From the NCBI GenBank assembly GCA_964639665.1, contig CAZXEU010000083.1:1-49261 (forward strand): a stretch of DNA of 49,261 bases, in the 5' to 3' direction. The notes under the pieces were generated by a model, which saw nothing but the letters and a program-made list of their open reading frames with translations, searched no databases and was not told the DNA's origin. Origin of the DNA: CAZXEU01 sp964639665 (GTDB lineage Bacteria > Bacteroidota > Rhodothermia > Rhodothermales > Bin80). Below, piece after piece: positions 27,084-34,888 of this stretch; positions within the stretch are counted from its first letter, which is position 1, and every line of letters starts with the position of its first letter. The position numbers and the translations under genes were made by a program.

Positions 27084-28226
27084 ATGCAGAGTCCGGTTTA
27101 TCTCGATTACAACGCTACAACGCCTCTGGACGCCCGCGTGCTGGACCGCATGCTGCCGTACTTTTCGCGGCACTATGGCAACGCTTCTAGCGCGCATGTT
27201 TTCGGATGGCAGGCGGAGGCGGCCGTTGACGAGGCTCGGGAGCAGGCTGCCGCGGCGCTGGGTGTGCAGACTGAGGATGTCGTTTTCACCAGCGGCGCTA
27301 CCGAGAGCATAAACACGGCCCTCAAGGGTGTGGTCCGCGCCTATGCGCGCAAGGGCCGGCATATCGTGACAGTCCAGACAGAGCACAGCGCCGTGCGTGA
27401 AGCCTGCCGCGGGTTACAGCGGCACGGTGTTGAAGTGACTTATCTGCCTGTCATGCAAAATGGCCAGCTGGATCCCGAGGCCATTTGCGGAGCCATTACA
27501 GACAAGACTATCCTGGTCTGCGTAATGTGGGCCAACAACGAAACAGGCGTTCTGCATCCCATTTCGGAGATATCGGCGTGTGTGCGCGAGCGGGGCGTTC
27601 TGTTCATGACGGATGCGACACAGGCTGTCGGCAAGGTCGCGGTAGAGGCATCGGTGGCAGACATCCTGGCTTGTTCTGCACACAAATTCTACGGCCCGAA
27701 GGGAGTGGGACTGCTGTGCGCGCCTGCGCGCCTGCGGATACCTGCCTTTATTGAGGGCGGAGGCCAGGAGGGCGGACGGCGGGGAGGAACCCTAAACGTG
27801 CCAGGCATCGTTGGGGCGGGAGCGGCCCTGGAGATTGCCGCTTCGGAGTGGAAAGAGGATGGCGAAAGACTCTGCGCCATGAGGGACCAGCTGGAGCACT
27901 CCGTACTCAGCCGGGTTGCGGACGCATCGGTCAATGGAAGTGACGCTCCGCGTCTTCCACAGACAAGCAGCATTACGTTCGGCGGCACGGACCCGGACCG
28001 GTTGCTGATGTCATTGCGTTCGGTGGCGGTTAGCGCCGGTAGTGCGTGCGCTTCTCACTCAGCCAATCCGAGTCCGGTGCTTCGCGCCATGGGCCGAAGT
28101 CCGAAGGAGGCGAAGCGGACACTTCGGATAAGTCTGGGGCGTCCGACCACGGAGAAGGAGATTGAATTTGCGATTGATGAACTGGTTTCTGCAGTCCACG
28201 AGCAGGGACCCGTAGCCGCCGCCTGA
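27084..28226 (+). CDS. Cysteine desulfurase (NifS/IscS family)
   Basis: PLP enzyme that removes sulfur from cysteine as a protein persulfide for Fe-S clusters or tRNA thiolation. ATG 27084 opens the typical VYLDYNATTPLD start, giving 380 residues. The PLP lysine is in SAHKFYGPKG (near 201); the active cysteine is in SAGSACASHS (near 322), on the short loop with ANPSPVLRAMG as in NifS/IscS (group I) enzymes. Neighbours: its TGA overlaps the ATG of the DUF2480 gene, which in turn overlaps the dehydrogenase gene, so all three are likely coupled. No iscU or suf genes are next to it. Confidence 0.93.
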   Translation: MQSPVYLDYNATTPLDARVLDRMLPYFSRHYGNASSAHVFGWQAEAAVDEAREQAAAALGVQTEDVVFTSGATESINTALKGVVRAYARKGRHIVTVQTEHSAVREACRGLQRHGVEVTYLPVMQNGQLDPEAICGAITDKTILVCVMWANNETGVLHPISEISACVRERGVLFMTDATQAVGKVAVEASVADILACSAHKFYGPKGVGLLCAPARLRIPAFIEGGGQEGGRRGGTLNVPGIVGAGAALEIAASEWKEDGERLCAMRDQLEHSVLSRVADASVNGSDAPRLPQTSSITFGGTDPDRLLMSLRSVAVSAGSACASHSANPSPVLRAMGRSPKEAKRTLRISLGRPTTEKEIEFAIDELVSAVHEQGPVAAA

Positions 28227-28750
28227 TGGAAATTGTCAATCGCGTCGCGCAAAGCGAAATCATGGTGTACGACCTGGGCGCTTTATGGGACGGAGCGCCG
28301 GTGGTCGAACTGGATATTTCACCTTTTCTGGTTGAGGGCATTGTGCTGAAGGAGAAGATCTTTCGCAGCAGGGTGCAGGAGCATGACTGGGCCGGGTATG
28401 CCGACAAGCACATTGCGGTGTGTTGCTCCACGGATGCCATTGTGCCTACATGGGCGTATCTCCTTGTGGCGACAAGACTTCAGGACGCCCGTTCTGTAGC
28501 CTTTGGTAGGAGTACCGATCTGGTGCGGGACCACTTTGCACGTGCCCTTGAACGGGAAGACTGGTCGCGTTTCGAGGATCGCCTGGTGGTCATCAAGGGT
28601 TGCGGGTCAAGTATCGTGCCCACAAGCGCGTACCTTCAGGCCACGGAGCTCTTGCAGGGTGTGGCTCGCAAGCTCATGTACGGCGAGCCGTGCTCTTCCG
28701 TGCCATTATGGCGCCGAAGAAAGGCTTCGGCGGCAAAGAGCATGGCATGA
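28226..28750 (+). CDS. DUF2480 family protein
   Basis: A 174-residue soluble protein. The blocks LVEGIVLKEKIFRSRVQEHDW, ADKHIAVCCSTDAIVP, VVIKGCGSS and YGEPCSSVPLWRRRK match the DUF2480 family as I recall it from Bacteroidota, where it is found with Fe-S assembly genes. Several conserved cysteines could bind metal or carry sulfur. Its ATG overlaps the stop of the cysteine desulfurase, and its stop overlaps the next ATG. A role in sulfur transfer or cluster assembly is inference from this context; no activity is established that I know of. Confidence 0.85.
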   Translation: MEIVNRVAQSEIMVYDLGALWDGAPVVELDISPFLVEGIVLKEKIFRSRVQEHDWAGYADKHIAVCCSTDAIVPTWAYLLVATRLQDARSVAFGRSTDLVRDHFARALEREDWSRFEDRLVVIKGCGSSIVPTSAYLQATELLQGVARKLMYGEPCSSVPLWRRRKASAAKSMA

Positions 28751-29505
28751 AGATAGACTTGAGCGGGAAGGTGGCGCTGGTGACCGGCGCGAGCCGGGGA
28801 ATTGGACGCGCACTGGCGGCAGGGCTTGCAGGTTCGGGAGCAACGGTAGCCGTGCATTACAACCGCGGCCGGGAGCAGGCAGAGAAGCTCATCGCGGCTC
28901 TGGGATCGGGCGCGCGGGCCTTTGGCGCGGACCTTGCTCAAAGCGCCGCATGCGAGCAGCTAATGGACCGTGTGACGGACCACTTCGGCCGCCTTGATGT
29001 GCTCGTCAACAATGCGGGTCTCGCGCGCCTTGTGCCGCTGGAGGCAACTACCAGAGCGTGGCTAGAGGCCTGGCAGGAAACCATGGCCGTAAACCTGGGG
29101 GCGACGGAGTTGCTCTGCCGTCTGGCCATTCGGCATTTTCAGCAGAATGGCGGCGGGCGCATCATCAATGTGGCTTCGCGGGCCGCCTTCCGCGGCGATA
29201 CGCCCGAGTATATTACGTATGCCGCGTCCAAGGGAGGCGTGGTCGCTCTTACCCGGAGCATTGCCCGGGCCTACGGCAAGGATGGGATTTGCGCCTTCAT
29301 TCTGGCACCGGGTTTTGTGCGCACGGACATGGCCCAGGATTCGATTGACAAGTACGGCGAAGAGCACGTACTGGGGGACATCGCGCTGAATACCCTTACG
29401 GAGCCGACCGATCTGGCTCCCCTCGCGTGCCTATTGGCCAGCGGGCTGGCAGATCATGCTACGGGCGCCACTATTGATGTGAACGCAGGCAGCTACGTGC
29501 ACTAG
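28747..29505 (+). CDS. Short-chain dehydrogenase/reductase, FabG-like
   Basis: A 252-residue Rossmann oxidoreductase of the classical SDR type. The cofactor loop TGASRGIGRA starts near residue 14; then come NNAG, the catalytic serine (INVASRAAFRG), the YAASK pair (Tyr/Lys of YxxxK), and LAPGFVRTDM. The basic residues after the second strand (HYNRGREQ) hint at NADPH. ATG 28747 overlaps the DUF2480 stop (ATGA); an upstream in-frame start at 28600 would lie inside DUF2480 and was discarded. It may be a 3-oxoacyl reductase or act on another ketone; the substrate cannot be told. Confidence 0.92.
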   Translation: MKIDLSGKVALVTGASRGIGRALAAGLAGSGATVAVHYNRGREQAEKLIAALGSGARAFGADLAQSAACEQLMDRVTDHFGRLDVLVNNAGLARLVPLEATTRAWLEAWQETMAVNLGATELLCRLAIRHFQQNGGGRIINVASRAAFRGDTPEYITYAASKGGVVALTRSIARAYGKDGICAFILAPGFVRTDMAQDSIDKYGEEHVLGDIALNTLTEPTDLAPLACLLASGLADHATGATIDVNAGSYVH

Positions 29506-29758
29506 GCGTTGATGGCCGTTCAGTTACGAGAGCGACCTTGATGCAGGGCATGCATGAGCGTGCAAACGTTCGCGGCAATTGTTGCAAGTAGGAATACCCC
29601 TCTTAGCCCGGGACACGCAGACTTCGACCTGCCTTGCCGTTTGATGGCAGACTCCGCTTCCACCAGTTACGCTGCAGCCGCCCCATAGGTGTGAAAACGC
29701 AAGAGGCTTTCGCCGTTCACAAAGCAGGCGAATGCCGGACAGAGATTAACTCCCCATC

Positions 29759-30193
29759 ATGAGCCAGCATCGAATTCACATTTTTGTAAGCCATTCCTGG
29801 GCGTACTCCAAGCACTATGATAGACTAGCATCCTGGATCTTTGGCAGCAGCCACCGCAGGGGACAGGCCGTAATCTCCTGCAGAGATTACTCTGTTCCTC
29901 GGGATGACCCAATCCATAATGCCCCATCTGAGCGGAAACTGAAAGAGGCAATTTACCGCAAGATCGCCCGCAGTCATGTCGTCGTAATTCCTACAGGTAT
30001 GTATGTGAGCTATAGTAGGTGGATCCAGAAGGAGATTGATGGAGCACTCGCTCTTGAGAAGCCAATTCTTGCAGTTGTTCCCTGGCGGCAGAAACGCAAG
30101 CCTTCCGAACTTGTTGAGATCGCCGACAACGTAGTGAATTGGAGGCGACAGAGTGTTGTTAAAGCGATATGGAGCCTATACAGGAACGGCTAG
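29759..30193 (+). CDS. TIR-like domain protein, ThsB/DUF1863 type
   Basis: A 144-residue stand-alone TIR-like protein of the MTH538/DUF1863 class found in Thoeris ThsB. It starts with the strand HIFVSHSWAYSKHY, has CRDYSVPRDDP and SERKLKEAIYRKIARSHVVVIP blocks, and the conserved WIQKEIDGAL helix with E92, the position of the usual TIR catalytic glutamate, followed by KPILAVVPW. Thoeris TIR proteins make cyclic ADP-ribose-type signals on phage infection. The gene has clearly lower GC than its surroundings and overlaps the next gene by 25 bases, so the two form a module. No ThsA (SIR2 or macro effector) is present; the partner is only a membrane protein. The defence role is inference. Confidence 0.85.
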   Translation: MSQHRIHIFVSHSWAYSKHYDRLASWIFGSSHRRGQAVISCRDYSVPRDDPIHNAPSERKLKEAIYRKIARSHVVVIPTGMYVSYSRWIQKEIDGALALEKPILAVVPWRQKRKPSELVEIADNVVNWRRQSVVKAIWSLYRNG

Positions 30194-30579
30194 AGATCTA
30201 CAAGATCTTCGTTACGACTATCACGGCCAATGAGGGGCGAAGGCAAAGGGCCGCTACAGTCTATCTTGGGATGATAGCGGGTCTGGTCGCTGCTGTTCAG
30301 GCCATACCTACACTAACGTATGCGGGCAGCGCAGCCATTGTTTTCGTGATTGCAGCGGTCTGGCTGCTGACCATATACTACTTTCGTAGGCTGGCTCAGG
30401 CGAAGTTCGCCGTGATCAAAGAAATTGAAAAGGACCTATCTTTTCGTGCATTTGAGTTCGAGGAGCGCAGCTTTAAACAGCGTCGCGGCGTACCTGCACC
30501 GTCGTTGACTTGGCTGGAAATGGGACTGCCGGCGCTACTACTAATCGGCAGTGCTTTGTTGTTGTTGTGTCGTCTGTAG
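30169..30579 (+). CDS. Small membrane protein paired with TIR-like gene
   Basis: A 136-residue protein: a short cytosolic helix with a TANEGRRQRA motif, two adjacent membrane helices (about 30-49 and 52-72), a cytosolic segment with AKFAVIKEIEKDLSFRAFEF (about 77-96), and a C-terminal membrane helix (118-136). From memory, small proteins with a KF.VI.EIE..L motif recur next to TIR-like genes in other bacteria; I know no established function. Its start lies inside the TIR gene (25-base overlap), so production of the two is coupled. A membrane effector triggered by a TIR-made signal is the natural hypothesis. Low GC, like its partner. Confidence 0.75.
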   Translation: MEPIQERLEIYKIFVTTITANEGRRQRAATVYLGMIAGLVAAVQAIPTLTYAGSAAIVFVIAAVWLLTIYYFRRLAQAKFAVIKEIEKDLSFRAFEFEERSFKQRRGVPAPSLTWLEMGLPALLLIGSALLLLCRL

Positions 30580-30599
30580 GATTAGGCACGCCGGTACCG

Positions 30600-31313
30600 T
30601 TAAGCGCATACGACACGGCCAAACCGTCGCTGTCTATTTCGAAACGAATGCAGCGCCTCCTCCAATTGCGCCCCGTTGAAATCCGGCCACCGGCAGGACG
30701 TGAAATAGAGCTCGGCGTAGGCGCATTCCCAAAGGAGGAAGTCGCTCAGCCGCTGCTCGCCTCCCGTGCGTATCAGGAGATCCACGTCCGGTACAGGCGA
30801 CTCTGCGTGGTAAGCTTGGGCCAGAGCCTCGCTGAATGTACGCCGGCAGCTGCCGTTGCGTACAAGACCGGCCGCCGTTGCAAGGGCGTCTCGCGATGAA
30901 TAGTCGAGAGCCAGGCGCACGTGGAGCGCAGTTCCGTTCGCGGTCAGGGCTTCGGCTGCGTCAATTGCGGATATGACCTCCCGTGGCAATCGGTCGCGCC
31001 GGCCGATGACGCTCATCCGAATTCCTTCTCTGGCACAGCGGTCCGCTTCTACGGGAAGCTGGGTTGTGATCAGGTACATGAGCGCGCGGACCTCGCTTTC
31101 AGGTCTTTGCCAGTTGTCGGACGAGAATGCATACAGCGTTAGGGTTGAAATGTCCAGACCTGCAGCGGCTTCGACAACCTTGCGCAAGGCCCGCACGCCG
31201 GCGCGGTGTCCGGCCGGGCGGGGCAGGCGGCGAGAGGCGGCCCAGCGGCCGTTGCCGTCCATGATGATGGCCACGTGCCACCCGGTCGAGCGTGCCTGAT
31301 GTATTGGATTCAT
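30600..31313 (-). CDS. uppS: Isoprenyl transferase (undecaprenyl diphosphate synthase family)
   Basis: cis-Prenyltransferase that elongates farnesyl diphosphate, normally to the C55 carrier lipid of cell-wall synthesis. It has 237 residues; the catalytic aspartate D19 is in HVAIIMDGNGRWA, and the substrate motifs LTLYAFSSDNWQRP and RTGGEQRLSDFLLWECAYAE are intact (with G in place of the usual S of RTSGEQR). In Bacteroidota uppS usually sits beside bamA and cell-envelope genes. Here it stands alone between the TIR module and a membrane-protein/regulator pair, so it could be a second copy. Convergent with the TIR pair, 20 bases between. Confidence 0.93.
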   Translation of the reverse strand: MNPIHQARSTGWHVAIIMDGNGRWAASRRLPRPAGHRAGVRALRKVVEAAAGLDISTLTLYAFSSDNWQRPESEVRALMYLITTQLPVEADRCAREGIRMSVIGRRDRLPREVISAIDAAEALTANGTALHVRLALDYSSRDALATAAGLVRNGSCRRTFSEALAQAYHAESPVPDVDLLIRTGGEQRLSDFLLWECAYAELYFTSCRWPDFNGAQLEEALHSFRNRQRRFGRVVCA

Positions 31314-31338
31314 TCTGGATCCCTTTTGCGCCTTCCGG

Positions 31339-31677
31339 CTAGGCCTGGCGGGCGAGCCGGATAATGCGTTCCATTTGCTTCAGGTAAGTTTCCAGGGCAC
31401 GCCTGCCGCTCTGTGTTAGCCGATACTCCGTCTTTGGAGTACGGTCCTGAAATGACTTGAGACATTTGATATAGCCCGCGTCCTCAAGCTTGCGCGCATG
31501 CACACTTAGGTTGCCATCGGTGGTAGCAAGTAGCTGCTTGAGATTGGAAAAGCTCAATGTCTCGCCCGCTGCCAAAGCGCTTACAATCCCGAGTCGAATC
31601 CGCGAATGGATGACAGGATCGAGTCTGGCCTGCAGGGCTGTTGCAGCCCTCTGGCGACGGATTGCACTATCCTCCAT
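31339..31677 (-). CDS. Winged-helix transcriptional regulator
   Basis: About 112 residues from ATG 31677 (MEDSAIRRQR). The frame is open upstream but would lie inside the preceding membrane-protein gene. The fold is a MarR/ArsR-like winged helix of the HTH_34 type: HSRIRLGIVSALAAGE, LSFSNLKQLLATTDGNLSVH as recognition helices, KTEYRLTQSGRRALETYL as the wing. It overlaps the end of the membrane-protein gene by 11 bases, so both are made from one message. The palindrome just upstream of that message (32302) is the likely autoregulatory operator. No ligand-binding domain is seen; the membrane partner may supply the signal. Confidence 0.85.
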   Translation of the reverse strand: MEDSAIRRQRAATALQARLDPVIHSRIRLGIVSALAAGETLSFSNLKQLLATTDGNLSVHARKLEDAGYIKCLKSFQDRTPKTEYRLTQSGRRALETYLKQMERIIRLARQA

Positions 31678-32287
31678 GTCTCCTGGCAATGACGATCCCG
31701 AATCCGATGTGCAGTCCTCCGAATCCGGCCGCAAGAAGGAAATCGCCCCAGACCTCCGGTGCCAGGACTGCGATTGCACCGAGAGCCATGTGGCAGATGC
31801 CGAGGGCAGGAATCGCCCGAACGGAGTAGGCGCCGCCTGTCACCGTCCCGGCTCCATAGAGCAGGAGCCACAGAGCCGGCAAAATGTCCATGCCCCCTGT
31901 TCGCCAGAGCGCTGCCGTCAGGAGAAGGCCTGCCACTATGGGCGGAGCGAGACTCCTTACGTATTTTCTGCCCGGGCCCGAGCTTAGCGAAAGGCCGCTC
32001 TTCTTTGCTTTGCGCAGCATGGTCACCACACCAATGGTCCCCGAGATGAGGACTCCGACGAGCCAGACCGCAAGAAACCACCCGGGGCTCGATTGCACGG
32101 CCGCAATCGCAGCGGTAGGCAGAGCGACCATGCCTGATGCCACCATGCCCCAACCCGGCACGGCGGTAAACGAGGCCGAGCTCGCCATAACATCGTGGAT
32201 GTAGCGGAGATGCTCGGCAGCCTGTTTCTCAGGCGTGTCCGGAGGGGCCGCTTTCCTGCGCCTTATGGGCGCGTGATCTGCTCTCAT
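31667..32287 (-). CDS. Six-helix membrane protein, partner of winged-helix regulator
   Basis: A 206-residue integral membrane protein: ~40 polar N-terminal residues with a basic patch (RRRKAAPPD), then six predicted helices (about 42-64, 69-90, 113-131, 134-153, 158-175 and 181-201). No transport or enzyme motif is visible. The winged-helix regulator gene starts inside its 3' end (11-base overlap). Pairs of this kind occur widely in bacteria, but their role is not known to me. A possible promoter with TTG and TACTTTA elements overlaps the palindromic site upstream. Confidence 0.75.
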   Translation of the reverse strand: MRADHAPIRRRKAAPPDTPEKQAAEHLRYIHDVMASSASFTAVPGWGMVASGMVALPTAAIAAVQSSPGWFLAVWLVGVLISGTIGVVTMLRKAKKSGLSLSSGPGRKYVRSLAPPIVAGLLLTAALWRTGGMDILPALWLLLYGAGTVTGGAYSVRAIPALGICHMALGAIAVLAPEVWGDFLLAAGFGGLHIGFGIVIARRHGG

Positions 32288-32301
32288 AGACCAATTGTGT
32301 T

Positions 32302-32330
32302 TAAAGTACTTTACAACCTAAAGTAAGCAA
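32302..32330 (-). promoter_or_regulatory. Promoter with overlapping TAAAGTACTTTA operator
   Basis: A perfect 12-base palindrome, TAAAGTACTTTA, lies at 32302-32313, and a second partial copy, TAAAGTAAG, at 32319-32327. Read leftward, TTG at 32328-32330 and TACTTTA at 32302-32308 are 19 bases apart, close to the Bacteroidota promoter pattern TTG-N19-TAnnTTTG. So the palindrome covers the -7 element, 15 bases before the membrane-protein start, as expected for repression by the winged-helix protein encoded downstream. The direct rightward gene at 32385 could share the control. Confidence 0.6.
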
Positions 32331-32384
32331 TTGATGTATTCAGGTTGGCCGTTGCTCCGTGAATTTCATCCGAAGCCGTAACGC

Positions 32385-33557
32385 ATGACTGCCATTGAGC
32401 ACGTCCCTACGCCCGCGCTCCTGATCGATTTGCCCAGGCTCGAGCGAAATCTCAGGCGCATGCAGGAGCGTGCCGACAAGGAGAGTGCTGCACTAAGGCC
32501 CCACATAAAGACGCACAAGATGGTCGCCCTTGCCCGGCGGCAGAGGGGTTTGGGCGCGCGTGGCCTGACAGTGGCCAAGGTATCGGAGGCGGAGGTCTTC
32601 ACCAGCGCAGGTTTCGACGACGTACGCATCGCGTATACGGTAGTAGGAAAGGACAAGCACGCCCGCATTGCGGCGATGCAGGCACGCTCGCGCGTGAGCT
32701 TCTGCGTGGATTCGCTGGAGGCGGCACGCCAGGCCTCGGTCGTTTATGCGGAAATGCAAGTCGTGGCTGATGTCCTGATTGAAATCGATGCCGGATACCA
32801 CAGATGCGGCGTGCTGTGGAACGATCCGGACCTGGTGGCCTTTGTCCGGGCGGTAGACGGTTTGCCGGGCCTGCGCGTAAAGGGGATTCTGACGCACGAA
32901 GGCAATGCGTACGCAGCTCCCAGGGACGGGGAAGACAAATCCGCGGCCTTTCGGCGCGTGATGGCGGAGGCCCGCGACCGGATGCTGGAGGTGGGAGTAA
33001 AGCTGCGCTCTGCAGGCATTTCCGGGGCGCTTTCCGGCGAATTCGAGATAAGCATGGGCTCCACGCCTTCCATGTACGTATTCGAAAACCGGTCGCTCAA
33101 AGGCTTTCGGATAACCGAGATTCGGCCGGGCAACTACGTCTTCAACGACATGATCCAGGTATCGCAAGGGGCGTGTACGCTGGACGACTGCGCGCTGACG
33201 GTACTGGCCACCGTGGTCAGCCGGCACCGGGATGCGAAAGGGACCGAGAGGCTGTTTCTGGATGCCGGTCGCAAGGTCTTTACTTCCGATGCGGCGCCGG
33301 GCCGCGAGGGCTACGGCTGCGTGCTCTACAATGCAAGCCGCATGGTGGCGCACCCGCACGTGCGCCTGGCAGGTCTCTCGGAAGAGCACGGATGGTGCCG
33401 CGTGCGCGGCGGGGCCACATTTGCCGTGGGAGACAAGGTCCGGGTTGTCCCCAACCACGCCTGCGTGGTGGCCAACATGCTGCCGGAGGCCATGGTTGTC
33501 AAAAGCGGAGAGGTGGTTTCGGTGTGGTCTGTCGATGCCCGGGGATGCGTGCAGTGA
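32385..33557 (+). CDS. D-threonine aldolase / D-serine dehydratase-like PLP enzyme
   Basis: A 390-residue fold-type III (alanine-racemase-like) enzyme of the DSD1/D-threonine aldolase family. The N-terminal TIM barrel opens with TPALLIDLPRLERNL and has the PLP lysine in RPHIKTHKM (K42 or K45). The C-terminal beta domain has the metal-ligand region LSEEHG and VPNHACVVANM, whose His and Cys bind zinc or manganese in characterised members. It may cleave D-threonine to glycine and acetaldehyde, or dehydrate D-serine or D-hydroxyaspartate; the choice is not decidable here. It lies 48 bases before the zinc dehydrogenase and is probably cotranscribed, suggesting an amino-acid catabolic pair. Confidence 0.9.
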   Translation: MTAIEHVPTPALLIDLPRLERNLRRMQERADKESAALRPHIKTHKMVALARRQRGLGARGLTVAKVSEAEVFTSAGFDDVRIAYTVVGKDKHARIAAMQARSRVSFCVDSLEAARQASVVYAEMQVVADVLIEIDAGYHRCGVLWNDPDLVAFVRAVDGLPGLRVKGILTHEGNAYAAPRDGEDKSAAFRRVMAEARDRMLEVGVKLRSAGISGALSGEFEISMGSTPSMYVFENRSLKGFRITEIRPGNYVFNDMIQVSQGACTLDDCALTVLATVVSRHRDAKGTERLFLDAGRKVFTSDAAPGREGYGCVLYNASRMVAHPHVRLAGLSEEHGWCRVRGGATFAVGDKVRVVPNHACVVANMLPEAMVVKSGEVVSVWSVDARGCVQ

Positions 33558-33605
33558 GTTCCGTATCTTGGGCCAGGTTTTTAACAGGCCGCCCGGATCG
33601 GTGCC

Positions 33606-34643
33606 ATGGATGCCGTTATGAAGGTCGCGCCCGGGGTCGGGCACATTGAGCTGAGAGACATTCCGGTGCCGGAGCCGTCGGCTGGTCAGGTGCTGCTCAA
33701 GGTGCATGCTGCGGGCATATGCGGGACGGACATCCACATCTACCTGGATGAATTTGCCTCGAGGCCTCCCGTGGTGCTGGGCCACGAGGTTTCCGGCGAA
33801 GTCGTGGAAATGGGACCGGAGACGAGCGGCGTTGAAGTGGGCGACCGGGTAACGACTGAGACATACTTCTCGACCTGTTCGCGCTGTCGCTACTGCCGGG
33901 CCGGCCATATCAACCTGTGCCTTGACCGCCTTTCTATCGGTTCTGCCGTCAACGGCGGGTTTGCGGAGTATCTCGTTGTGCCGGTACGCAACCTGCACCG
34001 GCTGCCCGAGGGGATTTCTTTTCGGGAGGGAGCGCTGACAGAGCCGCTGGCGTGCGTGGTGCAGGGCGTGCATCTTTGTGCGCCAACCATTCGCTCAGGC
34101 GATACGGCAGTCATTGCAGGGCCAGGCGCGATCGGCCTCTTGACTTTGCAGCTCCTGGTAGCTGCGGGAGCGCACGTAATCGTGCTGGGAACGGAGGTGG
34201 ACAGCAGGAGACTGGCACTGGCGGAGCAGCTTGGAGCGAGTCACACCGTAAACGTGTCAGCCGTGGACCCCGTGCCGCTCGTACATGACCTGACGGAGCA
34301 GGGACTTGGGGCCGATGTAGTGTATGAATGCTCGGGTGCCGGTGCGGCCGCGGCGCAGCTGCTTGAGCTTGTAAGGCGGCGGGGCCGCTATGTGCAAGTC
34401 GGGCTTTTCGGTAAGGCTATTTCCTGGGACTTGGACCAGGTTTGCTACAAGGAGCTCGTCGTCACCGGCAGCAATGCCAGCACGCCCGAGTCGTGGATCC
34501 GGGCAATCCGTCTGCTCGCGGACGGCACAGTTAGCCTGGAGCCACTCATTACGCATGCGTTTTCGCTGGACGGATGGTCGGACGCATTTGAGACGTTTCG
34601 GGGAAAGGCCGGGATCAAGACGGTGTTTAGGCCGCACATGTAA
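33606..34643 (+). CDS. Zinc-dependent alcohol dehydrogenase (Tdh/sorbitol dehydrogenase-like)
   Basis: A 345-residue medium-chain dehydrogenase. Catalytic zinc site: AAGICGTDIH and GHEVSGEV with the later EPLACV glutamate. Structural zinc: four cysteines in CSRCRYCRAGHINLC. Cofactor fold: GPGAIGLLTLQL followed by an acidic LGTEVD strand end, favouring NAD over NADP. Closest in layout to L-threonine 3-dehydrogenase and polyol dehydrogenases. Next to a D-threonine-aldolase-type enzyme, a hydroxy-amino-acid or related alcohol is a reasonable but unproven substrate. Its Cys, His and Glu zinc ligands all look intact. Confidence 0.92.
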   Translation: MDAVMKVAPGVGHIELRDIPVPEPSAGQVLLKVHAAGICGTDIHIYLDEFASRPPVVLGHEVSGEVVEMGPETSGVEVGDRVTTETYFSTCSRCRYCRAGHINLCLDRLSIGSAVNGGFAEYLVVPVRNLHRLPEGISFREGALTEPLACVVQGVHLCAPTIRSGDTAVIAGPGAIGLLTLQLLVAAGAHVIVLGTEVDSRRLALAEQLGASHTVNVSAVDPVPLVHDLTEQGLGADVVYECSGAGAAAAQLLELVRRRGRYVQVGLFGKAISWDLDQVCYKELVVTGSNASTPESWIRAIRLLADGTVSLEPLITHAFSLDGWSDAFETFRGKAGIKTVFRPHM

Positions 34644-34888
34644 CAGGAACCGGGTCCATGTCCGAGTGGATGGTTTTCCATCGCTGCCTCTTGGATTCAA
34701 TGCAAGGGCACAATCAACACATAGTTCGTCTCAAGGTTGAAGCGCGCAGTCGACTAAAGAGGTAGGAGAATCTCGGTCACACCTACCGTGAGCACTTGAG
34801 CACGTATGAAAATCTTGGCTGTCGACCCGAGGTTACCTGTATTCGCTGCCTAAAGCTATCTTGTCGGTAATGGACGCTGGACGGGGTC

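Noticed and set aside
32493..34073. 526-codon minus-strand frame
   Set aside because: Antisense to two clear enzymes (DSD1-type and zinc dehydrogenase) with intact active sites; no motif in the frame itself.
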